From Mesobacillus sp. AQ2 (GTDB lineage: Bacteria; Bacillota; Bacilli; Bacillales; Cytobacillaceae), in NCBI RefSeq assembly GCF_030122805.1, contig NZ_CP126080.1, positions 2,857,001 to 2,921,000 on the forward strand: a stretch of DNA of 64,000 bases. Reading direction: 5' to 3'. Shown piece by piece: positions 7,259-15,888 of the stretch. The translations under genes were made by a program, and so were the position numbers. Below the pieces are notes generated by a model. That model was not told the origin of the DNA. It did no database searches and saw only the letters and a program-made list of their open reading frames with translations. Each line of letters begins with the position of its first letter. Within the stretch, counting starts at the first letter, position 1.

Positions 7259-9319
7259 TTAAGCGATTCTTTCAATCTTAACTGCACATGCTTTGAATTC
7301 TGCTGTCCCGGAAATTGGATCAAATTCATTCAGAGTAAGGACGTTCGTCGGCACCTCCGACCAGTGGAAGCTCATGAACACAAGTCCAGGAACCACTTGT
7401 TCAGTTATTTTCACTTTAACATCGAGTGTACCCCGTCGGGAACTTACCCTGACAAGTTCACCATCAGTTATTTTTAGCCGCAAAGCATCTTCAGGGTGTA
7501 TATCCAATGTTTCTTCTGTTTGCTTTATTTTGACACCTGGCGCGTAATGGCGAGTTTGAGTATGGGTATTATACGATTCATAACGTCTGCCGGTTGTCAG
7601 TGTGAAGGGATATTGCTCATCCGGACTTTCAAGCGGCGGCGTGAATTCGACAGGCACGAAGCTGGAGCGTTTGGTGTTTTCCTTTTCAGCATGGAACCTC
7701 TCATGCATGATTTTTGTACCCGGATGATTATCGTCTGGGCACGGATAATGTAACCCATATTCCTTTTCCAGCCGTTCGTATGAAATTCCACCATACATCT
7801 CCCAGGCAAGTTCCCTGACTTCGTCCCATATCTCCTTACTGGAGTTATAACTCATCTGATAGCCCATCTTAGAAGACAGCTCACATAGGATTTCCCAATC
7901 CTCTTTCACCCCAGGCTGTGAGGTTACAGCGGTGCGAACCCGCTGAATCCTGCGATCAGTGTTCGTATAAGTGCCATCAACCTCTCCCCATGATTTCGCA
8001 GGAAGCACAACATCAGCCATTTCAGCCGTTTCTGTCATGAAGATATCCTGAACAATCAATAAATCGAGATTCTCCAGTAACTTCCTGGTATGGTTCATGT
8101 GGACATCTGCCACCAATGGATTCTCACCAATGCAATATAGAGCTTTGATCTCACCAGTCTCAATTTTGTCAAAGGTCCTTGTTTGGGTATCACCTACTTT
8201 TTGACTGATTTCCGTATTCCATGCTTTCTCGAATCGTGAACGGTAGTCATGATCAAGTAAACTGATTGCACCTGTAAGCTGGTTAGGCAGGCACCCCATA
8301 TCTCCGGCACCCTGGACGTTATTTTGTCCCCGTAACGGCATAATGCCTGACCCCTTCTTTCCAATATGTCCGGTGAGCAAGGCAAGGTTAGCGATGTCGA
8401 ATACATTGTTCACGCCACAGTGATGCTCAGTGATACCCAGTGTATAGGCAATCATCGAACGATTTGACGCTGCATACAGGCGTGCCACCTCGATGATGTC
8501 TTCTGCGGCCAGTCCCGTGATTTCTGCTGAATATTCCGGGGTGTATCGGTCAACCTTTGCCAGCAGGGAATCAAAGTCTTCGGTATTCTTGCCGATGAAT
8601 CCCGGGTCATATAATTTCTCGGTTATGATGATTCTGATCATGGCATTGATCAGTGCGATGTCTGTGCCCAGATTAATTTGCAAATGTTTATGCGCGGATT
8701 TGACCATATCAATCCTTCTCGGGTCAATAACCACGATTTTAAGTCCACTCTTGGCCGCCTTCTTCATTCTATTTCCAATGATCGGATGAGCTTCGGTCGT
8801 ATTTGAACCCATCAGCAATAAAACCTCGGCATCATCGATATCTTCTAAAGTATTGGTTGGGAAACCGCTTCCAAAAACAGTCGCCAGACCGGCGACACTA
8901 GGAGCGTGTCAGGTTCGGTTGCAGCCATCAATATTATTGCTGCCAATGGCTGTTCTCATAAACTTTTGGGTAACATAATTGGACTCATTTGTAGTCCTGG
9001 CACAAGCAAACATTGAAATTGCTTCTGGCCCAAAATCTTTCTTAATAGAAGTTAAATGGCTAGCAATATACTCATAGGCTTCATCCCATGTTGCTTTAAC
9101 AAGCTTGCCCGCCTTTCTGATCAATGGAGTATTCAATCTTTTCGGCGCATGGACATATTGATAGGCAAAGGCCCCTTTCACACATGTCTGCCCTTTATTA
9201 ACAGGAGCTTCCTTATCCCCTCTGATTTTTACAATCTTATTATCTTCCACTTCCAAAATCAGCCCACAGCCTGTTCCACAATAACCACAAACAGTTTTCA
9301 CCTGGCTTATCGATGACAT
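7259..9319 (-). CDS. fdhA: Selenocysteine-containing formate dehydrogenase alpha subunit, read through an in-frame UGA
   Basis: The product has 686 residues if the TGA at 8909-8911 is read as selenocysteine at position 137. The part before it has the 4Fe-4S motif C11, C14, C18, C46 and Lys48. The part after it continues in frame with HAPSVAGLATVFGSG, the sequence that follows selenocysteine (or cysteine) in formate dehydrogenases. The rest holds molybdopterin-binding segments (LLMGSNTTEAHP, GENPLVADV, TTGRRYESYNTHTQTR). The length is close to E. coli FdhF (about 715) rather than the ~980-residue Bacillus YjgC/YrhE type, as the N-terminal ferredoxin extension is absent. It should oxidise formate with a Mo/W-bis-MGD cofactor. 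No electron-transfer partner or fdhD is adjacent. The start is ATG 9319 after GGAGGGGATACC. A gene caller will split it into two ORFs. Confidence 0.93.
8880..8896 (-). promoter_or_regulatory. Bacterial SECIS hairpin in fdhA
   Basis: The minus strand reads GTCGCC-GGTCT-GGCGAC, a perfect 6-bp stem with a GGUCU apical loop. The loop starts 18 nt after the UGA at 8909-8911. As I recall the E. coli fdhF element, its loop has the same GGUCU sequence at the same spacing. Such an element recruits SelB with selenocysteyl-tRNA. Confidence 0.9.
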
Positions 9320-9497
9320 GGTATCCCCTCCGTTATCTTTTTATACAAACCCCTATATTCATATTAGTCTAAATTTTTGTGACGATGTGATAATTCAAAG
9401 AGATTTTTTTGTCATATTACCAACATTTTCTCGACAAAAATTGACCCTGACTTGCAGCATGGAATACAAGTTCGAGTTATATTCGATTTAGACAATA

Positions 9498-9525
9498 GAA
9501 AAAGGCAGGATAATTCCTGCCTTTG
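9498..9525 (-). terminator. Terminator of the histidine kinase gene
   Basis: The stem AAAGGCAGGA / TCCTGCCTTT lies just after the kinase stop codon, with a T-rich minus-strand tail. Confidence 0.75.
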
Positions 9526-9533
9526 TTCCATTC

Positions 9534-11693
9534 TTATGCAATTTTAGCGGGCAGGACAATCTTGAAGGTTGTTCCTTTGTTCTGCTCGCTTTCAATATAT
9601 ACCCTGCCATTATGGCTCTCTATGATTTTAAAGCTTACCATAAGGCCAAGCCCATTTCCGTTTTTCTTGGTAGTATAGAAAGGTTCACCAATCTTCTTGA
9701 GTGTATCCGGCGGAATTCCTACCCCTGTATCCTTGATGGATATCAAAACATTGTCATCCTGAATTTCAGTTTTAACTTTTAAATCTCCACCCTCGGGCAT
9801 GGCTTCGATTCCATTTTTAATGAAATTCAGGAAGACTTGCTTGAGCCGATTTTCATCACACTCAATCTGGATAATTTCTTCGGGAGCATCAAATTCCAAT
9901 TTAACATTTCTCTTTCTCGCTTCAAATTTAAGCATTGAAACGACATTATTGACAATAGGGATGATGTTCTTTTCCTCAAGTTCAACCGCCTTCGGTTTAG
10001 CAAGGACCATGAACTCTTCTACAATATTATTGACTCGATCAATCTCATCAAGGATGATTTCGATAAACTCCTGACGCTGTGGGTCTGTTTCGTCGAGCTG
10101 GAGGAATTCGGCATACCCTTTCATTGAAGTAAGCGGATTCCTGATTTCATGGGCCACACCAGCGGCAAGCTGCCCGACCGCGGCAAGCTTATCCTGACGG
10201 TGCAGCATTTCCTCTGATTTTTTCTTCTCAGTAATATCATTCCTGATGGCAAGGTATTGATACGGCTTACCGTTTTCATTCAAAAACGGAACAATCGTCG
10301 TATCAACCCAATAAAAGGAGCCATCCTTCGCCCGATTACGAATTTCACCTTTCCACACCTGTCCTGAACCAATCGTTCTCCAAAGATTTTTAAAAAACTC
10401 TTTAGAATGCAATCCAGAATTCAAAATCCTGTGGTCGTTTCCAATCAATTCTTCTCTGCTATACTTGGAGATTTCACAAAACTTGTCATTTACATTTTTT
10501 ATGATCCCTTTTTCATCTGTAAAAGCAACAATCGAAGATTGATCCAAGGCAAAATTTATATCACTGACTTCTTTCAAAGTTTCTTTGAGGCTGGCTTCCG
10601 CCTGCTTTCTCTGTGTTATGTCTGAACGTATCGAGACATATTGATAAGGTCTTGCTTTACTGTTCAAGAACGGAACAATCGTCGTATCAACCCAATAATA
10701 AGAACCATCTTTCGCTTTATTGCGGATTTCAGCCTTCCACACTTTACCTGCCCCTATTGTTCTCCACATTTCTTTGAAAAAGTCTTTAGAATGAAGGCCA
10801 GAATTAAGTAGAGAGTGGTTTTGCCCCAACAACTCGGCTTCACTGTATCCAGATATCTCAACAAACTTTTCGTTTACATAAGTTATATTGCCTTTAGGAT
10901 CTGTAATGGCAACAATCGCTGAAATATTAAGGGCGTCCGTAATATCCTTTAAATTTGTGTCAGTAACGGCAAGCCTTTTACTGATCAATGCACTGGAGCC
11001 AATTAAGCCTGCAAGAATAACGATGGAAATAAACGCTATCAGGTAACTGATCAAGGACTCTGGTATGCCACTTTGTTCAATTAAACCATTATTCAGATTG
11101 ATCATAGAAGCTCTGGTTAAAAGAAAGTGACCCTCAACAATAGCAGCTGTCACGAACAGGGCACTTAAAGGCTTAATCCAGCCATGCGAACCCTGAGTGA
11201 AATTTTTAGAGAAGAAAAGCATCCAGAATGAAAAGTAAAATGAAACGAATACGAGTGCTAATCCTACAAGGAGAATCGCAGGCTGATAAGTAAAGTGCAG
11301 CCTCATTGAGTACATTCCCAGAAGGTGGACAGACATAACTGCCAGGACCATGAATAAACTGCCGACCAGTAGATCGCCCTTTTTAACATTCTTTCCAGTC
11401 ATTGTGTAAAATGCCATCGCAGTAAAAGAAATAACCAGAATGATAGATAAGATGGTAATCGGAATACGATAAGAAATATTGACATTGAGATTCAATGCAA
11501 GCATTCCAAAGAAATTCATTACCCAGATTCCGATTCCAAGTGAAAAAGTCCCACCCAGAAACAAAAACCTTTTATTCCGATCAGAAGATTTAATTAGACT
11601 GAATAAGTCCAGTGCTGTATATGATGACATGATTGTCAATAAAATCGCAACCAGCAATAAAATTGGATTGAAGGATAATTCTAGATTATCCAT
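9534..11693 (-). CDS. Membrane sensor histidine kinase with MHYT-like region and two PAS domains
   Basis: The product has 719 residues. Residues 1-235 form seven hydrophobic segments resembling an MHYT sensor, but with altered signature triplets (WVMNFFGM and VHLLGMYSM instead of MHYTGM-type motifs). PAS/PAC domains span about 250-365 and 375-490, followed by HisKA with the phospho-acceptor His515 in AHEIRNP and a HATPase domain with N, G1 (DTGVGIPP) and G2 (GNGLGL) boxes. The two PAS units are nearly identical ([20 protein letters not shown]). No response regulator is adjacent. It resembles sporulation or energy-taxis type orphan kinases of Bacillus. The ligand is unknown; MHYT domains have been proposed to sense oxygen, CO or NO through copper. 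Confidence 0.85.
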   Translation of the reverse strand: MDNLELSFNPILLLVAILLTIMSSYTALDLFSLIKSSDRNKRFLFLGGTFSLGIGIWVMNFFGMLALNLNVNISYRIPITILSIILVISFTAMAFYTMTGKNVKKGDLLVGSLFMVLAVMSVHLLGMYSMRLHFTYQPAILLVGLALVFVSFYFSFWMLFFSKNFTQGSHGWIKPLSALFVTAAIVEGHFLLTRASMINLNNGLIEQSGIPESLISYLIAFISIVILAGLIGSSALISKRLAVTDTNLKDITDALNISAIVAITDPKGNITYVNEKFVEISGYSEAELLGQNHSLLNSGLHSKDFFKEMWRTIGAGKVWKAEIRNKAKDGSYYWVDTTIVPFLNSKARPYQYVSIRSDITQRKQAEASLKETLKEVSDINFALDQSSIVAFTDEKGIIKNVNDKFCEISKYSREELIGNDHRILNSGLHSKEFFKNLWRTIGSGQVWKGEIRNRAKDGSFYWVDTTIVPFLNENGKPYQYLAIRNDITEKKKSEEMLHRQDKLAAVGQLAAGVAHEIRNPLTSMKGYAEFLQLDETDPQRQEFIEIILDEIDRVNNIVEEFMVLAKPKAVELEEKNIIPIVNNVVSMLKFEARKRNVKLEFDAPEEIIQIECDENRLKQVFLNFIKNGIEAMPEGGDLKVKTEIQDDNVLISIKDTGVGIPPDTLKKIGEPFYTTKKNGNGLGLMVSFKIIESHNGRVYIESEQNKGTTFKIVLPAKIA

Positions 11694-12017
11694 TTAGCAT
11701 CATTCCTCACTTAAAGTTTCATATCGATTGTATGTTAAAAATGGTAAGAATAAAAGGGGTTATTAAATAATTTGTAATAAACCTGTCACTTTTATCTATT
11801 GACTTAAACGAACATTGTAATATAACAGCTATATTTTTCAACTTCATAAATTCTTCTGCAGTTAGTTTCCTATGCTATTGCCTCGGAAAGACAGGTATAA
11901 ACACCTAATTTTGAAAATTTTTTAAAAAAAGCCTACACAAATTCAGAAATTATGTTTATACTGTACTATAACAGGTTAATTAAAATATAAATTGTACTAT
12001 AAAAGGAGGAAATACTA
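11694..12017. other. Intergenic region with promoter of yhfH-like gene
   Basis: This divergent region is very A+T rich. Two similar segments reading TACTGTACTATAA and TTGTACTATAA precede the YhfH-like gene and may be its promoter elements. No ORF is supported. Confidence 0.45.
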
Positions 12018-12149
12018 ATGATGAGTCCGGTTGAATTTTTTCGCAACTTGCCAAAGAAGGTTTGTCCAGAATGTGGTGAAGGAATGCATGAGCAAGCAGA
12101 ATCCTACATGATGGAATGTGATCGCTGCTTATCAAAAAAGGAGGAATAA
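12018..12149 (+). CDS. YhfH-family small zinc-ribbon protein
   Basis: The product has 43 residues. It is recognisable as a YhfH-family protein from FRNLPKKVCPECGEGMHEQAESYMMECDRC, which gives two CxxC pairs, probably one zinc site. The start has GGAGG eight bases upstream and two adjacent ATG codons. It is a monocistronic unit with its own strong terminator. The family is conserved in Bacillus but its function is not known to me. Confidence 0.8.
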   Translation: MMSPVEFFRNLPKKVCPECGEGMHEQAESYMMECDRCLSKKEE

Positions 12150-12154
12150 GAAGC

Positions 12155-12187
12155 AAAGGCACCTTTTGTTTATAAGGTGCCTTTTTG
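12155..12187 (+). terminator. Intrinsic terminator of yhfH-like gene
   Basis: The stem AAAGGCACCTT / AAGGTGCCTTT is followed by T residues, six bases after the stop codon. Confidence 0.85.
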
Positions 12188-12218
12188 GTTGGCGAATTGA
12201 ATAATATCAGGTCAAAAG

Positions 12219-12866
12219 AAAAAAGAAGCCCGTAAACGAGCTTCTTTTTTAACATCTTAGGAGACCCAACCAGCATCAGCCCAAAACTTTTTTGGAACTA
12301 TTGAGTTGTAAAATCCTCTTACTATAGCCGATGTGTGTTTGTTCCGCATTTAAGGATTCTACTATCATAAAAGGGTTTACCCAGCTTTTATGATTGACCC
12401 TTAACAAACACATGATTCGGTATAATCACCGAGAGACTCATTATTCCCTTAGAAGTTTTTAGCTATAATCATCATTTAGACATGCATCCCTACTCACCAT
12501 TACACTGGTTCGCTGCATTCAAGAATTCAGAACTTAATTAACGTTTCGCCCTTTCCTTGCTTGATCTGTCTTTAATCTGTTATTCCCCAAGCATCCTTAC
12601 AACTTAACGGATCCTCTTTTGGTAAAAAGCTTCTTTTCGGCGTATCAGAATTGAATAGGCTGAATTTCCGCTCTTTCCCTGTTGGTTGTACTGATTAAAG
12701 ATCAAAACAATTATTGGCTAACTAGATTAAGGTTGAACTCTTGTAGCTGGTGATGCTGGCAATCTGATGATAGCTAACTTAACTTTAGGAATAAACCTTT
12801 TTTTCGTTCACTACGGAACGAACACAATTGGTTGAGCCTCCTAAGATGTTAATGGCTTTCTTCTTA
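12219..12866 (-). ncRNA. Large structured non-coding RNA of about 640 nt, family not assigned
   Basis: There is no ORF here. The minus strand shows a promoter-like pair (TTTACA at 12900-12895, TATACT at 12879-12874) and ends in a strong terminator (12219-12250). The two ends of the transcript pair perfectly over 13 bp (12838-12850 with 12251-12263) and again over 5 bp (12830-12834 with 12267-12271), closing a large domain. Inside, a long hairpin uses 12334-12343 with 12403-12412 (10 bp) and 12364-12373 with 12385-12394 (10 bp). A smaller hairpin lies near 12804-12822. Size, closing helix and lack of coding capacity resemble giant bacterial RNAs such as OLE, but I cannot match it to OLE, and no oapA-like gene is adjacent. 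Confidence 0.75.
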
Positions 12867-12873
12867 CACTCTT

Positions 12874-12900
12874 AGTATACCACCCTGAATAAAATGTAAA
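12874..12900 (-). promoter_or_regulatory. Candidate sigma-A promoter of the large RNA
   Basis: On the minus strand TTTACA and TATACT are separated by 15 bp, slightly short for sigma A. They predict a start near 12866, just outside the closing helix of the RNA. Confidence 0.5.
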
Positions 12901-13009
12901 CCCTTACATCCGTGACGATTTGGTGACTTTTTCATTCTAACTTGAAGTTCATTTTTTCGGTATAACCTAAATTCGATTACAGAAACTATATATACCAGGG
13001 GGTGAGATC

Positions 13010-13174
13010 ATGGACTATAAAAAAGAGGATAGCAGCAAAAAGAATCTTAAAGCCACATATACTCCGAATCAAAGGTTTGTCCCTGGAGGATCTGTAGATG
13101 AGCATCGGGATATCGAAGCTGCGAATATTTTTTTTACTGGAGATGAAATAAAACAACAGAATGAAAATCTCTAG
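13010..13174 (+). CDS. Small hydrophilic hypothetical protein
   Basis: The product has 54 residues from ATG 13010, preceded by GGGGGTGAG. It is lysine-rich at the N terminus (MDYKKEDSSKKN) and carries YTPNQRFVPGGSVDEHRDIEAANIFFTGDEI. No membrane segment or cysteine is present. It is the first of several tiny genes in this stretch, and I do not recognise it. Confidence 0.65.
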   Translation: MDYKKEDSSKKNLKATYTPNQRFVPGGSVDEHRDIEAANIFFTGDEIKQQNENL

Positions 13175-13230
13175 TTCGGATGTTTGCAAAAAGGAATCTG
13201 TTACCACAAAAATGAAAAGAGGGAATCTGC

Positions 13231-13482
13231 TTGGATTTAATCGACCCGAAAAATTTGAAAAATGGTGATGAAGTTTTTGTTATTTACCGTAACCCCCATG
13301 TACCTTCTGTTTCAAATATCAAGGCCGGTGAGATCGTTCAACATCCCAAAGACCCCAATGCCCTGGCTCTTTTCCTAAACGAGACCTTGCATGTTATTGA
13401 AGATGATGATGCTCTTTTCGCTACACAGGCCGCAGCGGAAAAAGCTTGCAGCGAGGCCGTAGATCCCTACGATGCGTTGTGA
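13231..13482 (+). CDS. splA: SplA-like regulator of spore photoproduct lyase
   Basis: The product has 83 residues with a TTG start at 13231 behind AGAGGGA. The segment GDEVFVIYRNPHVPSVSNIKAGEIVQHP followed by LALFLNETLHVIEDDDALF matches the SplA pattern as I remember it from B. subtilis. There, SplA negatively regulates the spl operon, possibly as a TRAP-like RNA-binding protein. The usual partner splB (spore photoproduct lyase) is not next to it; the next gene is a 39-residue ORF. Confidence 0.7.
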   Translation: MDLIDPKNLKNGDEVFVIYRNPHVPSVSNIKAGEIVQHPKDPNALALFLNETLHVIEDDDALFATQAAAEKACSEAVDPYDAL

Positions 13483-13557
13483 CCCAAACGGGGTTTTATC
13501 CTCTTTTTAAAGGGTATTTTACAAATGCAAGCCAATTTCTATTAGGAGGGTCCGAAC

Positions 13558-13677
13558 ATGAAAGTTCTTTCAGCATCTTCTAAACTTGTCATTGGCTCTG
13601 CACTCGAAGGAGGATTTGTTTATCTAAAGAAAGGCACCCTTACCCCCAACAAAGTGATACGACGCGGAAAACTTTAA
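13558..13677 (+). CDS. 39-residue hypothetical protein
   Basis: It starts at ATG 13558 with AGGAGGG upstream and ends before a strong terminator, which supports expression. The peptide begins KVLSASSKLVIGSALEGGFVYLKKG and ends with a basic tail. It has no recognised family. Confidence 0.6.
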   Translation: MKVLSASSKLVIGSALEGGFVYLKKGTLTPNKVIRRGKL

Positions 13678-13697
13678 ATGCACAAATCCTCTTTCAA

Positions 13698-13728
13698 TAA
13701 AAGCACATCCGATAAGGATGTGCTTTTA
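13698..13728 (+). terminator. Intrinsic terminator after the small-gene cluster
   Basis: The perfect stem AAAAGCACATCC / GGATGTGCTTTT lies 20 bases after the stop of the 39-residue ORF. Confidence 0.85.
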
Positions 13729-13748
13729 TCTTTGAGCAATTACGTTTT

Positions 13749-13907
13749 TTAGAGGTCAGACCTTTTAATTGGTTCCTTTTCGTTATTCGTCTGATTCCCC
13801 GTACTTGATGTATAGCCTACGCGATACACGAAGTCTTTCTTTTTCTTTAATGCATCTGGCATTTTATACTGTAGATCGTTCGATTGGAATTCACCTTTTT
13901 CGGACAT
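13749..13907 (-). CDS. 52-residue hypothetical protein
   Basis: The start ATG 13907 is preceded by a G-run ribosome binding site (GGGGGGATAAGA). The peptide is MSEKGEFQSNDLQYKMPDAL followed by a lysine cluster and DFVYRVGYTSSTG. It is hydrophilic, with no cysteines. It follows the YozQ-like gene on the same strand after a 19-bp gap, so they are probably one operon. Confidence 0.65.
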   Translation of the reverse strand: MSEKGEFQSNDLQYKMPDALKKKKDFVYRVGYTSSTGNQTNNEKEPIKRSDL

Positions 13908-13926
13908 TCTTATCCCCCCTGTCTTC

Positions 13927-14130
13927 CTATTGGTAGCCTCTTCTATTCAACTCGTCAGTTGCAGCTGATGTGCGTTCAATGTCCCCGCCTACTTCTCCCT
14001 CTGCATAACTGTCGCTAGCTTGTTCGTGGGTCATGGCAAGCCCATTTGAAAGTTCATCATTCCTTTGGTAATCCGCGGTCTCGTACATACGGCCAGCTAC
14101 TTCTGTACTTTTATTTTTATCTTTTTTCAG
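13927..14130 (-). CDS. YozQ-like (DUF4025-type) small protein, probable CTG start
   Basis: The product has about 67 residues. The core VAGRMYETADYQRNDELSNG and LAMTHEQASDSYAEGEVGG recalls the B. subtilis YozQ family. No ATG, GTG or TTG lies in frame at the right place, but a CTG at 14130 sits seven bases after GGAGG, so an unusual CTG start is proposed. An internal ATG (Met of RMYETADYQ) is the alternative and would lose about 14 residues. Confidence 0.65.
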   Translation of the reverse strand: MKKDKNKSTEVAGRMYETADYQRNDELSNGLAMTHEQASDSYAEGEVGGDIERTSAATDELNRRGYQ

Positions 14131-14233
14131 GGTAATCCCTCCTTTCGTTTTCTCAGGTTATTTTTTGACATTAATTCATAAACCATACTCCACAATTCAC
14201 TTGTCTTGCGGCGCATAACCCCCGACATTCGTT

Positions 14234-14272
14234 TAAAAAACCAAAACACCCCTTCATATAAGAAGGGGTGAA
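14234..14272 (-). terminator. Intrinsic terminator of the MFS gene
   Basis: The stem CACCCCTT / AAGGGGTG is followed on the minus strand by a T-rich tail, just after the MFS stop codon. Confidence 0.8.
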
Positions 14273-14275
14273 AAA

Positions 14276-15451
14276 TTACTGAATGCCTGTTTCCATTGAC
14301 GTTTTTTTATGCTCTTGTAAAAGCCAGACTGTCAGCAAAACGCCAATTAAAGTTAAAGCAGCAAAAAACAAATATACAACATAAATGCTAAATTCCTCGA
14401 AAAGGATACCTCCAATAAATGTAAAGAACCAGTTACCCAGCCCATTGCCGACAGCTGAGTAAATCGTCACTGCCGTGGCTGTGACATATGGAGGTGTAAT
14501 GTCGCGTATATATTGCAATCCTGCCGGAATGAATAACCCAAGTGAAAATCCCTGTATGACAGCGGATGCATAGACAAGACCCAATGCAGGCTCGGTAAAA
14601 TAAAACATCCATCTGATCAATGATACAAGAGATGCGATTAAAGCAACCTGAAGAAGCCCCAATTTGCGGATCCAGCTGCCTGCAACCCTCATGAATGGAA
14701 TCTCGGATAGCACCGCGATAAGAAATGCAATGCCAATCCCTGTATATGTCCCACCTCTATCCTCAACAAACAGACTGAAATAAAAATTATTCGCTAGATT
14801 TGGTCCAAAAATCATGAACGTTACACCCAGGAAAACTAAAAACTTCTTCATCCGCAATAAATCCTTCATACCGGAAAAGAGACTTCTGGACCTGTCAGAG
14901 GATTCTTTTGGCATTTTCACTGAAAAAGCCGCGGCTATCACTAATGTCAGGAAGAACGCATAAAAAATAATCTCTGGGTTCCATTCAGACAATCTCCCCA
15001 TTACGAAAACCGCCAGGCCAAATCCCAATGATCCGAATAACCTGACATTTCCATAATTCACACCAACTTTGCTAGTATATTTTAAGGAGATACTATCTGA
15101 TAAAGGAATTATTGCACTTTGGAAAATGGCAAGTATTGTGGCAGCAATTAAGAATAATAAAAATTTGTCAAACACGAGATAACCAAAAGCAGCAATCCCG
15201 GTTACTAGTGTCGTAAGTGTTAACAGTCGATTATGATAATTTTTCATATCGGCAAGCATTCCCCAGAATGGCTGAAAAAAAATCATGATCACAGGACCAA
15301 CAGACAAGATTAATCCGATCTGATAGCCATTCAATTTTTCCACTTCGGTTAAATATATACTTAATAAGGGGAAGAGACTTCCTATCCCGAAAAATACAAA
15401 AAGATAAAATCCTTGTAATGTAAGGATATTCTGCTTTATTCGCTTTTCCAT
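14276..15451 (-). CDS. Major facilitator superfamily transporter (LacY/nucleoside-H+ symporter type, YwbF-like)
   Basis: The product has 391 residues from ATG 15451, seven bases after GGAGG. Twelve hydrophobic segments are visible. The loop after helix 2 carries GMLADMKNYHNRLL, the MFS loop 2-3 signature, with the PFWG motif of the LacY-like group before it. The Bacillus relative that comes to mind is YwbF, annotated as a sugar or nucleoside proton symporter. The substrate is unknown. It is a single-gene unit with its own terminator. Confidence 0.8.
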   Translation of the reverse strand: MEKRIKQNILTLQGFYLFVFFGIGSLFPLLSIYLTEVEKLNGYQIGLILSVGPVIMIFFQPFWGMLADMKNYHNRLLTLTTLVTGIAAFGYLVFDKFLLFLIAATILAIFQSAIIPLSDSISLKYTSKVGVNYGNVRLFGSLGFGLAVFVMGRLSEWNPEIIFYAFFLTLVIAAAFSVKMPKESSDRSRSLFSGMKDLLRMKKFLVFLGVTFMIFGPNLANNFYFSLFVEDRGGTYTGIGIAFLIAVLSEIPFMRVAGSWIRKLGLLQVALIASLVSLIRWMFYFTEPALGLVYASAVIQGFSLGLFIPAGLQYIRDITPPYVTATAVTIYSAVGNGLGNWFFTFIGGILFEEFSIYVVYLFFAALTLIGVLLTVWLLQEHKKTSMETGIQ

Positions 15452-15656
15452 CTGAATCCTCCGTGATGTCAATATGTAGAGTTATATTTTACCACTATTT
15501 TAGTATAAGAATAGAAAAAATCGTTTTATTCAAAATAAAGAAAGAATAAAGCGTTTTCATTTAAGTTATGTCATGTTAAAATAATATTGTTTTAAGTGAT
15601 CAGACGTCTGCTCACCTATTGATTTAATCTATCATGCCATAAGAGGCGGTGAAATC

Positions 15657-15827
15657 ATGAGAGAAATAATATTGAGCCTGGTTGCTGGTTTGATCGTTGG
15701 GATTTTATTTAAATTCCTCAAGCTTCCGCTCCCTGCACCACCAGTGCTGGCAGGTGTACTGGGAATTGTCGGCGTTTATTTAGGCGGAGTTGTTGGAGAG
15801 TGGATTTTGAACAGCTTTAAAGGATAA
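15657..15827 (+). CDS. XapX-domain small membrane protein
   Basis: The product has 56 residues in two hydrophobic helices around the conserved turn FKFLKLPLPAPPVLAGVLGIVGVYLG, the XapX-domain signature. The ribosome binding site is AGAGGCGGTG. It is a stand-alone gene convergent with the formate/nitrite channel gene and shares its terminator. The function is unknown. Confidence 0.8.
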   Translation: MREIILSLVAGLIVGILFKFLKLPLPAPPVLAGVLGIVGVYLGGVVGEWILNSFKG

Positions 15828-15849
15828 AGGCGTTCATCAATAGGATTAG

Positions 15850-15883
15850 CAAAAAAATCCACGGGGTCACCGCGGATTTTTTC
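15850..15883. terminator. Bidirectional terminator
   Basis: The hairpin AAAATCCACGG / CCGCGGATTTT has flanking A- and T-runs, between the convergent XapX and formate/nitrite channel genes. Confidence 0.75.
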
Positions 15884-15888
15884 TTATA

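Noticed and set aside
7259..8818. A separate 519-residue molybdopterin oxidoreductase and a 136-residue fragment, as if fdhA were frameshifted
   Set aside because: Both parts are in the same frame, separated only by one TGA at the selenocysteine position with a SECIS behind it.
9360..9480. Fnr box upstream of fdhA
   Set aside because: TGTGACGATGTGATAA looks similar, but its second half does not form the TCACA arm at the right spacing.
11980..12276. 98-residue ORF on the minus strand over the yhfH-like gene
   Set aside because: It overlaps a well-supported small gene and its terminator, and has no homologous motif.
12219..12866. OLE RNA or a group I/II intron
   Set aside because: The size fits OLE, but I cannot recall matching conserved blocks and no oapA gene is near. 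Intron catalytic cores were not recognised. Left unassigned.
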